A stretch of 64,000 nucleotides of DNA. It comes from Herbidospora galbida. GTDB taxonomy: Bacteria > Actinomycetota > Actinomycetes > Streptosporangiales > Streptosporangiaceae. The DNA lies in assembly GCF_005233835.1 (NCBI RefSeq), contig NZ_SZQA01000017.1, positions 1-64,000 of the forward strand. Reading direction: 5' to 3'. Positions 1 to 9,499 of this stretch are shown here, piece by piece. The notes below the pieces were generated by a model. It ran no database searches. It was not told the origin of the DNA and saw only the letters and a program-made list of their open reading frames with translations. A program made the position numbers and the translations under genes. Position 1 is the first letter of the stretch, and every line of letters starts with the position of its first letter.

Positions 1-2
1 TC

Positions 3-503
3 GCCGACGGGGGCGCGCCCGAGTCGGCGCCGGCCCGGCGGGTCGGCTGGGCCGCGCTCGGCGGGGTGGCGCTCACGTTCGTCGTCCGGGGGTCGCTGGC
101 CTGGTGGCGTGGCGCGCCGGGGCCGACCCGGGCCTCCCTCGTGATGCGCGACCACCCGGCCGCCGACCTCGGCCCGTCGTCGGGTCTCACCGACGAGGTG
201 CGCCACGCCGCCACCTATTCCCGCAGCGTCGTCCTGTCCTACGCCGGTCCGGGCGGCCCCCGTTCGGTGGCGGTCAGCGCGGTGACGTCGGTCAGCCCGT
301 CGGGCGAGATGCGGGTCATCGCCGGAGACGAGGCGTGGGAGGCGGTCGAGCGCGATCCGCGCGTGGCGGTCTTCGTCGGCGACCCCCGGTTCTGGGCCGA
401 GGTGCGCGGAGTGGCCATCGCCGACAACGACGTTCTGCGGATCACCCCGCGTGAGGTTCTGGTCCGGGAATATCCCGGCCGCCACCAGGCTCGCACGCGC
501 TAG
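3..503 (+). CDS. Possible pyridoxamine-phosphate-oxidase-like (FMN-binding split-barrel) protein, 5' end outside window
   Basis: The frame is open from the first bases of the window, so the gene probably starts upstream; internal GTG codons at 66 and 141 are alternatives. Visible residues begin with a hydrophobic stretch (possible membrane segment), followed by about 110 residues whose pattern (a strand giving RSVVLSYAG, then VAVSAVTSV, then DPRVAVFVGDPRFWAEV) resembles small F420/FMN split-barrel oxidoreductases, where a substrate-binding barrel is followed by a 'prVav.v.dp..' strand. The function is inferred from this weak pattern only. The gene ends about 55 bp before the AAA+ gene, with the same orientation. 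It could also be an unrelated membrane-associated protein. Confidence 0.5.
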   Translation, partial: ADGGAPESAPARRVGWAALGGVALTFVVRGSLAWWRGAPGPTRASLVMRDHPAADLGPSSGLTDEVRHAATYSRSVVLSYAGPGGPRSVAVSAVTSVSPSGEMRVIAGDEAWEAVERDPRVAVFVGDPRFWAEVRGVAIADNDVLRITPREVLVREYPGRHQARTR

Positions 504-559
504 GTCCACCCATTCGTCTTTCCCGTGCGGTATAACCGGGGGCGGACCGGGGAGGCAGG

Positions 560-2905
560 ATGCGGGAGGACGGCCGAGCCCGCCCCACGGGGCGAGTGGC
601 TGCGAGAAACGCTTTCGAGCAGGCGCGACAGCGCTATTTCGCTCTTCCTCCGGTCGCCCGAAGAACCATTTTCATCGTGTTACTGGTGGCTTCGGTGGCC
701 CTGGCCGCAGGGCTCGGCTGGGATATGCTCTATACCTTTTTCGCCACCTTGACGATCCTGGCGTTCACGGTCCTGGCCCTGCATTTCCCCCGTGGCGCGG
801 CGACCCTTCTGGTGGTCGCGGTCTGGTCGGTGATCTGTCCCTTCATCATGGTCGTGGCCAACAGCCAGGCGATCGGCTCCTTCCTGCTGTTCCCCCTGTG
901 GCTGCTGGGCCTCGTGGTCGCCGGGATCGCCCACCTGATCCGCTGGGTGCCCCCGTGGCTGACGACCGCGCTCGCGCTGGGCGCCGCCGCGATCACCGGC
1001 ATGCTGCTGCGCCTGGTCAGCGACCCGGCCGCGCTCTACGGCGCCTACGGCGGCGCCGCCGTCGTGCTGGTCTGGCGGTTCGTGCTGGCCCGGCAGGCCA
1101 AGGCCCGGCAGGCGCCCCCAGAGGTGCCCGCGCAGCAGCGCGTACGCGCGGGCGGCGCGCCGCCCCATCCGCACGCGCAGGGAGAGCCGGGCCGCCCCCC
1201 GCAGATCACGGTCGAGCAGGCCCTCGCCCAGCTCGAAGGCATGATCGGCCTCGAACCCGTCAAAGAGCAGGTCCGCTCGATAGCGGCCTCCATCGAGGCG
1301 GCCCGGCTCCGCCGCGAGGCCGGGCTGACCTCCGACGCGCCGATGCGCCACTTCGTCTTCGTCGGCCCGCCCGGCACCGGCAAGACCAGCGTCGCCCGCA
1401 GCCTCGCCTCGATCTTCTACGCCTTCGGCCTGCTCGAGACCCCCTACGTCGTCGAGGCCCAGCGGGCCGACCTGGTCGGCGAGTTCCTGGGCGCGACCGC
1501 CATCAAGACCAACGAGCTCATCGACCGCGCCCTCGGCGGCGTGCTGTTCATCGACGAGGCCTACGCGCTCATCAACTCCGGTGACGGGCAGACCGACCGG
1601 TTCGGCCACGAGGCCGTGCAGACGCTGCTGAAGCGGGCCGAAGACGACCGCGAGCGGCTCATCATCATCCTGGCCGGATACGAGAAGGAGATGACCGCGT
1701 TCCTGGCCTCCAACCCGGGTCTGTCGAGCCGGTTCTCCACCCGCGTCCGGTTCCCCAGCTACCAGCCGGCCGAGCTGCTGGAGATCACCGAGGCGCTCCA
1801 GGTCAAGCGCGGCGACCGGCTCGACCCGGCCGCGCGGCCGGTGCTGCTGGGGCTGTTCGACGACGTCCACCGGCGGGGCCTGGTCGACGAACTGGGCAAC
1901 GCGCGGTTCGCGCGCAGCGTCGTCGAGGCCGCCGCGCAGGCCCGCGACGTGCGGGTGATCAGCGTCGGAGGAGCCCCCCGGGGCGAAGACCTGGTGACGA
2001 CGACGGCCTCCGACGTCTCCAAGGCGTTCGGCGAGATCACCGCCCGGTTCCGCGGCTACCAGGCGACCCCCACGCTGGAGGACGCGCTGGCCGACCTCGA
2101 CCGCATGGCCGGGCTCGAACCGGTGAAGCGGCAGGTCAGGGCCATCACCGCGCAGCTGCGGGTGGCCCGGATGCGCGAGGAGCAGGGGCTCCCGGTGCAG
2201 TCGCAGACGCGCCACTTCGTGTTCGTCGGGCCGCCCGGCACCGGGAAGACGAGCGTGGCCCGCATCATCGGCCGCATCTTCTCGGCGCTCGGCCTGCTGG
2301 CCCGGCCCGACGTGGTCGAGGCGTCGCGACCCGACCTCGTGGGCCAGCATCTGGGCGCGACCGCGATCAAGACGAACGAGCTGGTCGACCGGGCCCTCGG
2401 CGGGGTGCTGTTCATCGACGAGGCCTACGGCCTGGTCAACGCGGGCTACTCGGGCGGTGACGCGTTCGGGGCGGAAGCCGTACAGACCCTTTTGAAAAGG
2501 GCCGAAGACGACCGCGACCGGCTCGTCATCATCCTGGCGGGCTACGAGCGCGAGATGGACGCGCTGCTGGCCACCAACCCCGGGCTGGGCAGCCGGTTCA
2601 ACAGCCGGGTCGTGTTCCCGAGCTACTCGCCGCAGGAGCTCGCCGAGATCGCCGAGATGACCGCCGCAGACGCGGGCGACCGGTTCGACGCCGCCGCCGC
2701 GCGCGACCTCGACGACGTGTTCGGCTACGTGTGCCAGGAGCGGCTCATCGACGGCCTGGGCAACGGGCGGTTCGCCCGGTCGCTCTACGAGCGGGCGGCC
2801 ATGCGGCGCGACGTCCGGCTGGCCGCGCAGGGCAGCGCGACCTCGGCCGAGCTGACCACCATCACCGGCGACGACGTGCGGTCGGCGGTGGACGAACTGT
2901 CCTGA
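560..2905 (+). CDS. Membrane-anchored tandem AAA+ ATPase, CbbX/SpoVK/EccA clade
   Basis: A 781-residue protein. Residues about 34-172 form a run of five or six hydrophobic segments, then a basic Pro-rich linker, then two homologous AAA+ modules. Walker A motifs GPPGTGKT lie at residues 269-276 and 557-564, and Walker B motifs (GVLFIDEAY) at about 327 and 615. Each module carries the 'GLEPVK.QVR' entry and 'GNARFARS/GNGRFARS' exit typical of CbxX/CfqX ATPases. Known relatives remodel Rubisco (CbbX) or assist type VII secretion (EccA), with one AAA module each. Two modules on a polytopic membrane anchor is a different layout, and the substrate is unknown. A GGAGG sits just upstream of the ATG at 560. 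No ESX genes are visible nearby. Confidence 0.85.
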   Translation: MREDGRARPTGRVAARNAFEQARQRYFALPPVARRTIFIVLLVASVALAAGLGWDMLYTFFATLTILAFTVLALHFPRGAATLLVVAVWSVICPFIMVVANSQAIGSFLLFPLWLLGLVVAGIAHLIRWVPPWLTTALALGAAAITGMLLRLVSDPAALYGAYGGAAVVLVWRFVLARQAKARQAPPEVPAQQRVRAGGAPPHPHAQGEPGRPPQITVEQALAQLEGMIGLEPVKEQVRSIAASIEAARLRREAGLTSDAPMRHFVFVGPPGTGKTSVARSLASIFYAFGLLETPYVVEAQRADLVGEFLGATAIKTNELIDRALGGVLFIDEAYALINSGDGQTDRFGHEAVQTLLKRAEDDRERLIIILAGYEKEMTAFLASNPGLSSRFSTRVRFPSYQPAELLEITEALQVKRGDRLDPAARPVLLGLFDDVHRRGLVDELGNARFARSVVEAAAQARDVRVISVGGAPRGEDLVTTTASDVSKAFGEITARFRGYQATPTLEDALADLDRMAGLEPVKRQVRAITAQLRVARMREEQGLPVQSQTRHFVFVGPPGTGKTSVARIIGRIFSALGLLARPDVVEASRPDLVGQHLGATAIKTNELVDRALGGVLFIDEAYGLVNAGYSGGDAFGAEAVQTLLKRAEDDRDRLVIILAGYEREMDALLATNPGLGSRFNSRVVFPSYSPQELAEIAEMTAADAGDRFDAAAARDLDDVFGYVCQERLIDGLGNGRFARSLYERAAMRRDVRLAAQGSATSAELTTITGDDVRSAVDELS

Positions 2906-2930
2906 CCGACACCTGGCACGGGTTTTGCGG

Positions 2931-2960
2931 CCCCATCGGTGGCGTGATCACATGATGGGG
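2931..2960. promoter_or_regulatory. Inverted repeat in the leader of the first peptide-importer operon
   Basis: CCCCATC (2931-2937) and GATGGGG (2954-2960) are perfectly complementary arms separated by 16 bases that include the 8-base palindrome GTGATCAC. The right arm lies 4 bases before the ATG of the substrate-binding protein and contains the only G-rich ribosome-binding-like sequence. A hairpin could therefore mask translation, or the dyad could be an operator. No regulator is encoded next to it. This is inference from sequence symmetry. Confidence 0.4.
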
Positions 2961-2964
2961 TCCC

Positions 2965-4710
2965 ATGAGGAAACGTGCCGGCCTGCTGGTCCCGGCCCTC
3001 TCCATGGTTCTCGTGGCCTGTGGGGGCGGTCAGACCACCGCGACAGGGAGCGGGCCGCAGAGGGGCGGCATGCTCAGGGTCGTCGGCTCCGGCGACGTCG
3101 ACCACCTCGACCCGTCGTCGTCCTACACGGTCGTCGCCTACAACCTCGGCCGCACCTGGACCCGTCAGCTGGTGACCTATCCGGCCGGGAGCGACATCTC
3201 GGTCGCCGGGAACGTCGTCCCCGACGTCGCAGCCGCGCTGCCGAAGGTGAGCGACGACGGGAAGACGTACACCTTCACGCTCCGGCCCGACGTCATGTGG
3301 AACACCAGCCCGCCGCGCCCGGTCGTGGCCGCCGACTTCGAGCGGGGGCTGAAGCGGCTGGCCAACCCCGTGCAGCCGTCGGGCGGCATTTCCTATTACA
3401 CGCAGACCATCGCCGGTTTCCAGGAATTCTTCACCGCGTTCCAGAAGCAGCCGAAGACGGCCGCCGGAATGGCGAAGTTCATGAACTCCACCCGCATCGC
3501 GGGCGTGCAGGCGGTGAATCCGACGACGCTGAAGATCCAGCTCACCGCGCCCGCCAGCGACTTCCTCAACATCATGGCCCTCGGTTTCGCCTCGGCCGCT
3601 CCGGTCGAATACGAGAAATACGTCCCCGACGGGCCGGACTTCCGGCAGAACACCATTTCCGCCGGGCCCTACCAGATCGAGACCTATTTCGCCGGGCGGC
3701 AGATCCTGCTGGAGCACAACCCGGTGTGGAAGCAGTCGAGTGATCCGGTACGCCGCCGCTGGGTCGACCGCATCCTCGTCACCCTGGGCCAGGACAGCCC
3801 CGACGTCGTCCAGCAGCAACTGGAGGCGGGCGTCGCCGACCTGTCGTGGGACCAGCCGGTGCCCACCTCGGCCATTCCGCGCCTGACCGGCAACCCGGCC
3901 TACAAGGTCTACGAGGGCTCGACCCTGAACCCGTTCCTGGCGTTCAACATGCAGAGCCCCAACAACAACCGCGCCCTCGCCAACGTGAAGGTCCGGCAGG
4001 CGATCAACTACGTCGTCAACAAGGCGGCCATCGCCCAGATCTACGGCGGCTCGAAGATCAACTCCGTGCTCGACGGGGCGATCCCGCCGGGTTCCATCGG
4101 CTATGACGCCGCCGTCCGCCCCTACGCCACCCCGGGCGGCCGGGGCGACGTGAACCGGTGCAAGGCGCTGCTGGCCGAGGCCGGGGTCGCCAACCTGAAC
4201 CTGCAGTTCCCCTACCGCACCAACGGCAACCACCCGAAGGTCGCCCAGTCGATCGCCGGCGACCTGACCAAGTGCGGCATCACCACGCAGCTCATCCCGA
4301 CCGCCCCCGACGACTTCTACGGCCGCTACCTGTCGAGCGTCCAGAAGAGCCGCGAGGGCAAATGGGACATCGGCGCGCCCGGCTGGATCCCCGACTGGTA
4401 CGGCAACAACGCCCGCTCGATCGTGGTGCCGCTGTTCGACGGCCGCAACTACACCGAGGGCTCGACGAACTACGGCGCCTACAACGACCCGGCCGTCAAC
4501 GACCTCATCACCCGGGCGCTGACCGCGCCCGACGCCCGCGCGGCCGAGGGCCTGTGGCGGCGGACCAACGCCCGCATCATGGCCGACGCGCCGATCGTGC
4601 CGCTGACCTCCCAGAACGTGCCGATCTTCCACTCGTCGCGGGTGCGCAACGCCCTCTACACGCCGCTCACCCAGCAGTTCGACTACACGCAGCTCTGGCT
4701 GGCCTCATGA
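2965..4710 (+). CDS. ABC transporter substrate-binding lipoprotein, family 5 (oligopeptide/dipeptide type)
   Basis: A 581-residue extracytoplasmic solute-binding protein (SBP_bac_5, OppA/DppA-like). A short basic N-terminus, a hydrophobic stretch and a lipobox ending VAC (Cys about residue 19) predict a lipid-anchored protein outside the membrane. The family marker region 'DVMWNTSPPRPVVAADFERGLKRL' is recognisable near residue 110, and the length fits the family. It would hand peptides, or another family-5 ligand such as nickel chelates, to the permeases encoded just downstream. Its stop overlaps the next start (ATGA), so it is translationally coupled to the ATPase genes. The exact ligand cannot be read from sequence. 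Confidence 0.93.
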   Translation: MRKRAGLLVPALSMVLVACGGGQTTATGSGPQRGGMLRVVGSGDVDHLDPSSSYTVVAYNLGRTWTRQLVTYPAGSDISVAGNVVPDVAAALPKVSDDGKTYTFTLRPDVMWNTSPPRPVVAADFERGLKRLANPVQPSGGISYYTQTIAGFQEFFTAFQKQPKTAAGMAKFMNSTRIAGVQAVNPTTLKIQLTAPASDFLNIMALGFASAAPVEYEKYVPDGPDFRQNTISAGPYQIETYFAGRQILLEHNPVWKQSSDPVRRRWVDRILVTLGQDSPDVVQQQLEAGVADLSWDQPVPTSAIPRLTGNPAYKVYEGSTLNPFLAFNMQSPNNNRALANVKVRQAINYVVNKAAIAQIYGGSKINSVLDGAIPPGSIGYDAAVRPYATPGGRGDVNRCKALLAEAGVANLNLQFPYRTNGNHPKVAQSIAGDLTKCGITTQLIPTAPDDFYGRYLSSVQKSREGKWDIGAPGWIPDWYGNNARSIVVPLFDGRNYTEGSTNYGAYNDPAVNDLITRALTAPDARAAEGLWRRTNARIMADAPIVPLTSQNVPIFHSSRVRNALYTPLTQQFDYTQLWLAS

Positions 4711-5636
4711 GCCTCCTCGAGGTCGCCGGCCTCCGCGTGACCTTCTCGACGCCCGACGGTGACCTGCGGGCGGTGCGCGGCGTGTCGTTCGAGGTCGAGG
4801 CCGGGCAGACGCTCGGCGTCGTCGGCGAGTCGGGCTCGGGCAAGAGCGTGAGCGTCCAGGCGCTCCTGGGCCTGATCCCCGGCGCCAAGGTCGAGGGCTC
4901 GGCCCTGTTCGACGGCGAGCAGCTCATCGGCATGCCGGCCGAGCGGCTGCGCCGGATCCGGGGCGCCCGGATCGGGATGGTCTTCCAGGACCCGCTGTCG
5001 AGCCTGCACCCGATGTACTCGGTCGGCCGGCAGATCGCCGAGGCGGTGCTGGTCCACCGCCGCGTCAGCAAGGAGCAGGCCTGGTCGGTGGCCCGGGAGC
5101 GGCTCGAACAGGTCGGCATCCCCGGCGCGCGGGCGCGCGACTACCCGCACCAGTTCTCGGGCGGCATGCGCCAGCGGGTGATGATCGCCATGGCGATGGC
5201 CCTGGATCCCGAACTGATCATCGCCGACGAGCCGACCACGGCCCTCGACGCGACGGTCCGCGCCCAGATCCTCGAACTCCTCGGGCGGCTGGGCTGCGCG
5301 CTGATCATCATCACCCACGACCTGGGCGTCATCGCCGACATGGCCGACGAGGTCATGGTCATGTACGCCGGCAAGCCCGTCGAGAAGGCCGGCCGCCGGG
5401 CGCTGTTCCACGACCCGCGCCACCCGTACACCCGGGGCCTGCTCAACTCCCTGCCGCAGGGCAAGGAGCGGCTGAAGCCCATCGAGGGCCGCCCGCCCAG
5501 CCTGCTCAGCCCGCCGACGGGCTGCTCCTTCCATCCCCGCTGTCCCGTGCGGATTCCGCGCTGCCCGATCGAGGAGCCGCCGATGCTGGGCCCGGACGAC
5601 CACCCCGACGCCTGCTGGCTGGAGGAGGGCCGGTGA
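4707..5636 (+). CDS. Peptide ABC transporter ATP-binding protein, OppD/DppD type
   Basis: A 309-residue ATPase starting at the ATG that overlaps the preceding stop (ATGA). Walker A GESGSGKS is at residues 40-47, the ABC signature FSGGMRQR at 150-157, Walker B with ADEPT follows, and the H-loop is in ITHDLG. The C-terminal tail has the oligo_HPY extension with a Cys-rich stretch (GCSFHPRC...C) found in OppD/DppD/OppF proteins. It pairs with the next ATPase to energise the permeases encoded at 6627-8504. Its stop overlaps the next start (GTGA). Confidence 0.93.
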   Translation: MSLLEVAGLRVTFSTPDGDLRAVRGVSFEVEAGQTLGVVGESGSGKSVSVQALLGLIPGAKVEGSALFDGEQLIGMPAERLRRIRGARIGMVFQDPLSSLHPMYSVGRQIAEAVLVHRRVSKEQAWSVARERLEQVGIPGARARDYPHQFSGGMRQRVMIAMAMALDPELIIADEPTTALDATVRAQILELLGRLGCALIIITHDLGVIADMADEVMVMYAGKPVEKAGRRALFHDPRHPYTRGLLNSLPQGKERLKPIEGRPPSLLSPPTGCSFHPRCPVRIPRCPIEEPPMLGPDDHPDACWLEEGR

Positions 5637-6595
5637 GCCTTCTCGACGTCTCCGACGTGCGGAAATACTTCCCGATCAAGTCGGGGATCTTCTTCCGGCG
5701 CGAGGTCGGCCGGGTGCACGCCGTCGACGGCGTGAGCCTGTCGGTCGAGGCCGGGGAGACGCTCGGCGTGGTGGGGGAGTCGGGCTGCGGCAAGTCGACG
5801 CTGGCCCGCTGCATGACCGGCCTGTACGAGGTGACCTCGGGCACGATCACGTTCGACGGCGACATGCGGCGCGACGTGCAGATGGTCTTCCAGGACCCGT
5901 ACGGATCGCTGAACCCCAGACGCCGGATCGGGTCGATCATCGCCGACCCGCTGGTCATCCACCGCGAGGGCACCCCCGCGTCCAGGCGCCAGCGGGTCCG
6001 CGACCTGATGGCGCTCGTGGGCCTCAACCCCGAGCACTACAACCGCTTCCCCGCCGAGTTCTCCGGCGGCCAGCGCCAGCGCGTCGGCATCGCCCGCGCC
6101 CTGGCCCTCAACCCCCGCCTGGTCGTCTGCGACGAGCCCGTCTCCGCCCTGGACGTCTCCATCCAGGCCCAGGTCGTCAACCTGCTCAAGGACCTGCAGA
6201 CCGAACTCGGCCTCACCTACGTCTTCATCGCCCACGACCTCTCGGTGGTCCGGTACGTGAGCGACCGCGTGGCGGTCATGTACCTCGGCAAGATCGTCGA
6301 GATCGCCCCGGGCGAGGAACTCTACGAGCGCCCCCGCCACCCCTACACGGCCGCCCTGCTGTCGGCCGCCTCGGTCGCCGACCCCGACCGGCAGAGGGAC
6401 CGCGTCGTCCTGCGCGGCGACGTGCCCTCACCGATCTCCCCGCCGTCGGGCTGCCGCTTCCACCCACGCTGCCCGAAAGCGCAGGACCGCTGCACGGTCG
6501 AGGAACCGCTGCTGCTGGGAGACGGCCACAAGTGGGCCTGCCACTTCCCACTGGAACCCGGCGAACGCCTCCAGACCCGGACGGAGGAACAGTGA
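5633..6595 (+). CDS. Peptide ABC transporter ATP-binding protein, OppF/DppF type
   Basis: A 320-residue ATPase starting at a GTG that overlaps the stop of the OppD-like gene. It has Walker A GESGCGKS, signature FSGGQRQR, Walker B with CDEPVSALD, and the HDLSVVRY switch typical of OppF. The C-terminal oligo_HPY tail again has clustered cysteines (GCRFHPRC, then DRC). It forms the second half of the heterodimeric ATPase of the first importer. A 31-bp gap with GGGGAGG follows before the permease gene. Confidence 0.93.
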   Translation: MSLLDVSDVRKYFPIKSGIFFRREVGRVHAVDGVSLSVEAGETLGVVGESGCGKSTLARCMTGLYEVTSGTITFDGDMRRDVQMVFQDPYGSLNPRRRIGSIIADPLVIHREGTPASRRQRVRDLMALVGLNPEHYNRFPAEFSGGQRQRVGIARALALNPRLVVCDEPVSALDVSIQAQVVNLLKDLQTELGLTYVFIAHDLSVVRYVSDRVAVMYLGKIVEIAPGEELYERPRHPYTAALLSAASVADPDRQRDRVVLRGDVPSPISPPSGCRFHPRCPKAQDRCTVEEPLLLGDGHKWACHFPLEPGERLQTRTEEQ

Positions 6596-6626
6596 GACCA
6601 CCTCACGCACCTGAGGGGAGGCTCGG

Positions 6627-7547
6627 GTGAGCCTCACCGATGCCGCGTTCGAGGCGGAGCCCGTCCATGCCGAGGTCGTGCACGGCAAGGGGCCCTGGCG
6701 GCTGGCCTGGGAGCGGATGCGGCGGGACAAGGCCGCGGTCGCGTCCATGGTCGTGATCGTGCTGGTCGCGCTGCTGGCGCTCTTCGCGCCGCTGTTCGCG
6801 CTCATCACCGGGCACGACCCGCTGACGCAGTATCCGTCGACCGCGCTGACGCCCGAGGGGCTCCCCGTCGGGCCGGGCGCGGAGTTCTGGCTCGGGGCCG
6901 ACAGCCTCGGGCGGGACCTGTTCGTCCGGCTGGCCTACGGGGCGCGGATCTCGCTGCTCGTGGGGCTGAGCGCCACCGTCCTCGCGACCGTGTTCGGGGT
7001 CGTCGTCGGGCTGCTGGCCGGGTTCTACGGCGGGTGGGTCGACGGGGTGCTCGCGCGGGTGCTCGACGTCGTGCTGAGCTTCCCCTATCTGCTGGTCGCG
7101 ATCGTGCTGGTCGCGGCCGTGGGGGCGTCGGTGCCGCTGACGATCTTCGTCATCGCGTTCTTCTCGTTCGCGGCGATGGCGCGGGTGGTGCGGGGGCAGA
7201 CGATCGGGTTCCGGGAGCGGGAGTTCACCGAGGCCGTCAGGTCGCTCGGCGCGTCGCCGCTGCGGATCATGGTCATCGACGTGCTGCCGAACCTGGTCGC
7301 GCCGGTCACCGTGCTCGCCTCGCTGCTCATCCCGACCTCGATCGTCTTCGAGGCGACGCTCAGCTTCCTGGGGCTCGGGGTCGACCCGCGCACCCCAAGC
7401 TGGGGCGCCATCCTGGCCGACTCGACCGACTTCTACCGCGTGGCCCCCGGGCTGCTGATCTTCCCGGCCGTGCTGCTGCTGCTCACCACGCTCGCGTTCA
7501 ACCTCCTCGGAGACGGCATCCGCGACGCGCTCGACCCCAGGAGGTGA
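6627..7547 (+). CDS. Peptide ABC transporter permease, OppC/DppC type
   Basis: A 306-residue inner-membrane permease. It has a cytoplasmic N-terminus, a first helix at about residues 32-55, a periplasmic loop with the '[21 protein letters not shown]' OppC marker, and about five more helices. The EAA cytoplasmic loop ([21 protein letters not shown]) docks on the ATPases. The GTG start at 6627 is preceded by GGGGAGG at good spacing. The order D-F-C-B reverses the classical A-B-C-D-F order. It ends 3 bp before the OppB-type gene. Confidence 0.93.
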   Translation: MSLTDAAFEAEPVHAEVVHGKGPWRLAWERMRRDKAAVASMVVIVLVALLALFAPLFALITGHDPLTQYPSTALTPEGLPVGPGAEFWLGADSLGRDLFVRLAYGARISLLVGLSATVLATVFGVVVGLLAGFYGGWVDGVLARVLDVVLSFPYLLVAIVLVAAVGASVPLTIFVIAFFSFAAMARVVRGQTIGFREREFTEAVRSLGASPLRIMVIDVLPNLVAPVTVLASLLIPTSIVFEATLSFLGLGVDPRTPSWGAILADSTDFYRVAPGLLIFPAVLLLLTTLAFNLLGDGIRDALDPRR

Positions 7548-7550
7548 CCT

Positions 7551-8504
7551 GTGTGGCGCTTTCTCATCCGGCGGATCGTCTTCGGGATCGTCGTGCTGTG
7601 GCTGGTCGCCACGACGGTGTTCCTGCTGTTCTTCGCCGGCCCGGCCGACAGCGTGGCGCGGCGGCTGGCCGGCCCCCGCGCGCCCATCGAGGTCGTCGAC
7701 CAGATCAAGGACACCCTCGGGCTCGACCGGCCGCTGTTCACCCAGTACCTCGGCTTCCTCGGCAACCTGCTGCGCGGTGACCTCGGCACCTCGTTCATCA
7801 GCCAGACGCCCGTCTCCACGCTCATCCTCCAGAGCCTCCCCGGCACGCTGTGGCTGGTCTTCGGGGCGGCCGTGCTGTGGATGATCATGGGCGTGGGCGG
7901 GGGAGTGGTGTCGGCGACCAAGCCGCGCAGCCTGCGCGACCGCACGCTCACCGTGCTCGTCCTGGCCGGGATCTCACTGCCGACGTTCGTGCTCGGCATC
8001 CTGATGATCTATCTCGCGCTGTCGGTGTTCCCGGGGACGGGGCTGCAGCCCGGTCCCTACATCTCCCCGTTCATCGACGTCGGGGCGTTCCTGTCGACCA
8101 TGGTCATGCCGTGGATCTGCCTCGCGGTGGTCCAGGCGGCGGTCTACGTACGGCTGACCCGGGGCTCGATGCTCGACACGATGGGCGAGGACTTCATCCG
8201 TACGGCCCGCGCCAAGGGCGTCCCCGAGCGGTCGGTCACCTACCGGCACGGCCTGCGGGCCGCGCTTACGCCGGTGATCACCCAGTTCGGCGTGGATGTC
8301 GGGACTCTCCTCGGCGGCGTGGTCGTGACCGAATCGGTCTTCGGCCTGCAGGGGATCGGGCAGCTCATGATCCGGTCGGTGCGCGACGGCGACCTGCCCG
8401 TCATCATCGGCGCGGCCATCATGGCCGCCGCGTTCATCGTGATCGCCAACATTCTCGTCGACGTGGCGTACTCGTTCCTCGATCCACGCGTTCGGCTCGC
8501 CTGA
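7551..8504 (+). CDS. Peptide ABC transporter permease, OppB/DppB type
   Basis: A 317-residue permease beginning WRFLIRRIVFGIVVLW, the usual OppB N-terminal helix, with the 'LGLDRPLFTQYLGFLGNLLRGDLGTSF' region and an EAA loop (TARAKGVPERSVTYRHGLRAALTPVI). It pairs with the preceding OppC-type permease. The GTG start is preceded by GGAGGTGA. This is the last gene of the first importer; the next gene is another OppB-type permease starting about 50 bp later, where the mirror-image second importer begins. Confidence 0.92.
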   Translation: MWRFLIRRIVFGIVVLWLVATTVFLLFFAGPADSVARRLAGPRAPIEVVDQIKDTLGLDRPLFTQYLGFLGNLLRGDLGTSFISQTPVSTLILQSLPGTLWLVFGAAVLWMIMGVGGGVVSATKPRSLRDRTLTVLVLAGISLPTFVLGILMIYLALSVFPGTGLQPGPYISPFIDVGAFLSTMVMPWICLAVVQAAVYVRLTRGSMLDTMGEDFIRTARAKGVPERSVTYRHGLRAALTPVITQFGVDVGTLLGGVVVTESVFGLQGIGQLMIRSVRDGDLPVIIGAAIMAAAFIVIANILVDVAYSFLDPRVRLA

Positions 8505-8554
8505 TTTGATCACGCTCTGCCACTACTCTGTGACGCGAGGTGGTGGTGGGAATC

Positions 8555-9499
8555 ATGGTGCGACTGGTGAACTACGCGGCGTTGATCGTCGTCGCCTCCA
8601 GCCTGGCGTGGCTGCTGGCCGCCGTGACCCTCGATCCCCGGGCCAACTACGCCGGCCGCACCCCCGCGCCGCCGGTCGCCGTGGTCGACGCCGCCCTGTC
8701 CGAGGTCAACCTCAACGACCACGACCCGCTGCTCGACCGCTACCTCACCTGGGTCTCCGGCCTCGCGCGCGGCGACTTCGGCCGCACCTGGGACGGCCTC
8801 AGCGTCGGCGCCGACCTGGCCGACCGCGCCGGGGTGACGCTCCGGCTGGTGACGGCGGGGCTCGTCGTCGGCGCGCTGCTCGGCCTCACGGTGGGCACCC
8901 TCGCCGCCGTCCACCACCGCCGGTGGTTCGACCGGCTGTCGGGCGGGCTGGTGTTCATGCTGCTGGCGGTGCCGACGGTGGTGCTGGCCAACGTGCTGAT
9001 CCTCGGCACGGTCTGGTTCAACGACGCGACCGGGGCCCGGTTCCTGATGGTCAGCGGCGAGACCGGCGCCGGCGGCCCGTTCGACCGGCTCCGGCATCTG
9101 GTGCTGCCCGCGCTCACCCTCGCCCTGCCGCTGGCCGCCGTCTTCAGCCGCTACCAGCGCAACGCGATGCTCGACGTGCTGAACGCCGACTACGTCCGCA
9201 CCGCCCGCGCCAAGGGCCTGCCCCGGCGCACGGTCATCGTCAGGCACGCCCTGCGGACCGCGCTGATCCCCACGACCACCTACCTGACCTTCACCTTCGG
9301 CGCGCTGCTGGTCGGCTCGACCGTCACCGAGACGGTCTTCGGCTGGCACGGCCTCGGGCAGCGCCTCATCACCGCGATCCAGACCAGCGACGTCAACACC
9401 GTCGCCGGGATCACCGCCGTGGCCGCCGTGGCGCTGCTGCTGTCGGCCGTCGCGGCCGACGCGCTGCAGCGGGTGCTCAACCCCGGGAGGGCCCGATGA
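8555..9499 (+). CDS. Second importer: OppB/DppB-type permease
   Basis: About 314 residues. GTG codons at 8540, 8543 and 8546 are also in frame, but the GGTGGTGGTGGGA just upstream makes ATG 8555 a reasonable start. The protein has six predicted helices, an OppB-like 'YLTWVSGLARGDFGRTWDG' segment and an EAA loop (TARAKGLPRRTVIVRHALRTAL). It is only distantly similar to the preceding OppB, so the second importer is not a recent tandem duplicate. It is coupled to the next gene by ATGA. Confidence 0.9.
   Translation: MVRLVNYAALIVVASSLAWLLAAVTLDPRANYAGRTPAPPVAVVDAALSEVNLNDHDPLLDRYLTWVSGLARGDFGRTWDGLSVGADLADRAGVTLRLVTAGLVVGALLGLTVGTLAAVHHRRWFDRLSGGLVFMLLAVPTVVLANVLILGTVWFNDATGARFLMVSGETGAGGPFDRLRHLVLPALTLALPLAAVFSRYQRNAMLDVLNADYVRTARAKGLPRRTVIVRHALRTALIPTTTYLTFTFGALLVGSTVTETVFGWHGLGQRLITAIQTSDVNTVAGITAVAAVALLLSAVAADALQRVLNPGRAR

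Noticed and set aside
680-4632. Long minus-strand open frames opposite the AAA+ and first SBP genes
   Set aside because: They mirror GC-rich codon bias of the real plus-strand genes, lack domains and ribosome-binding sites, and are rich in Arg, Gly and Pro runs.
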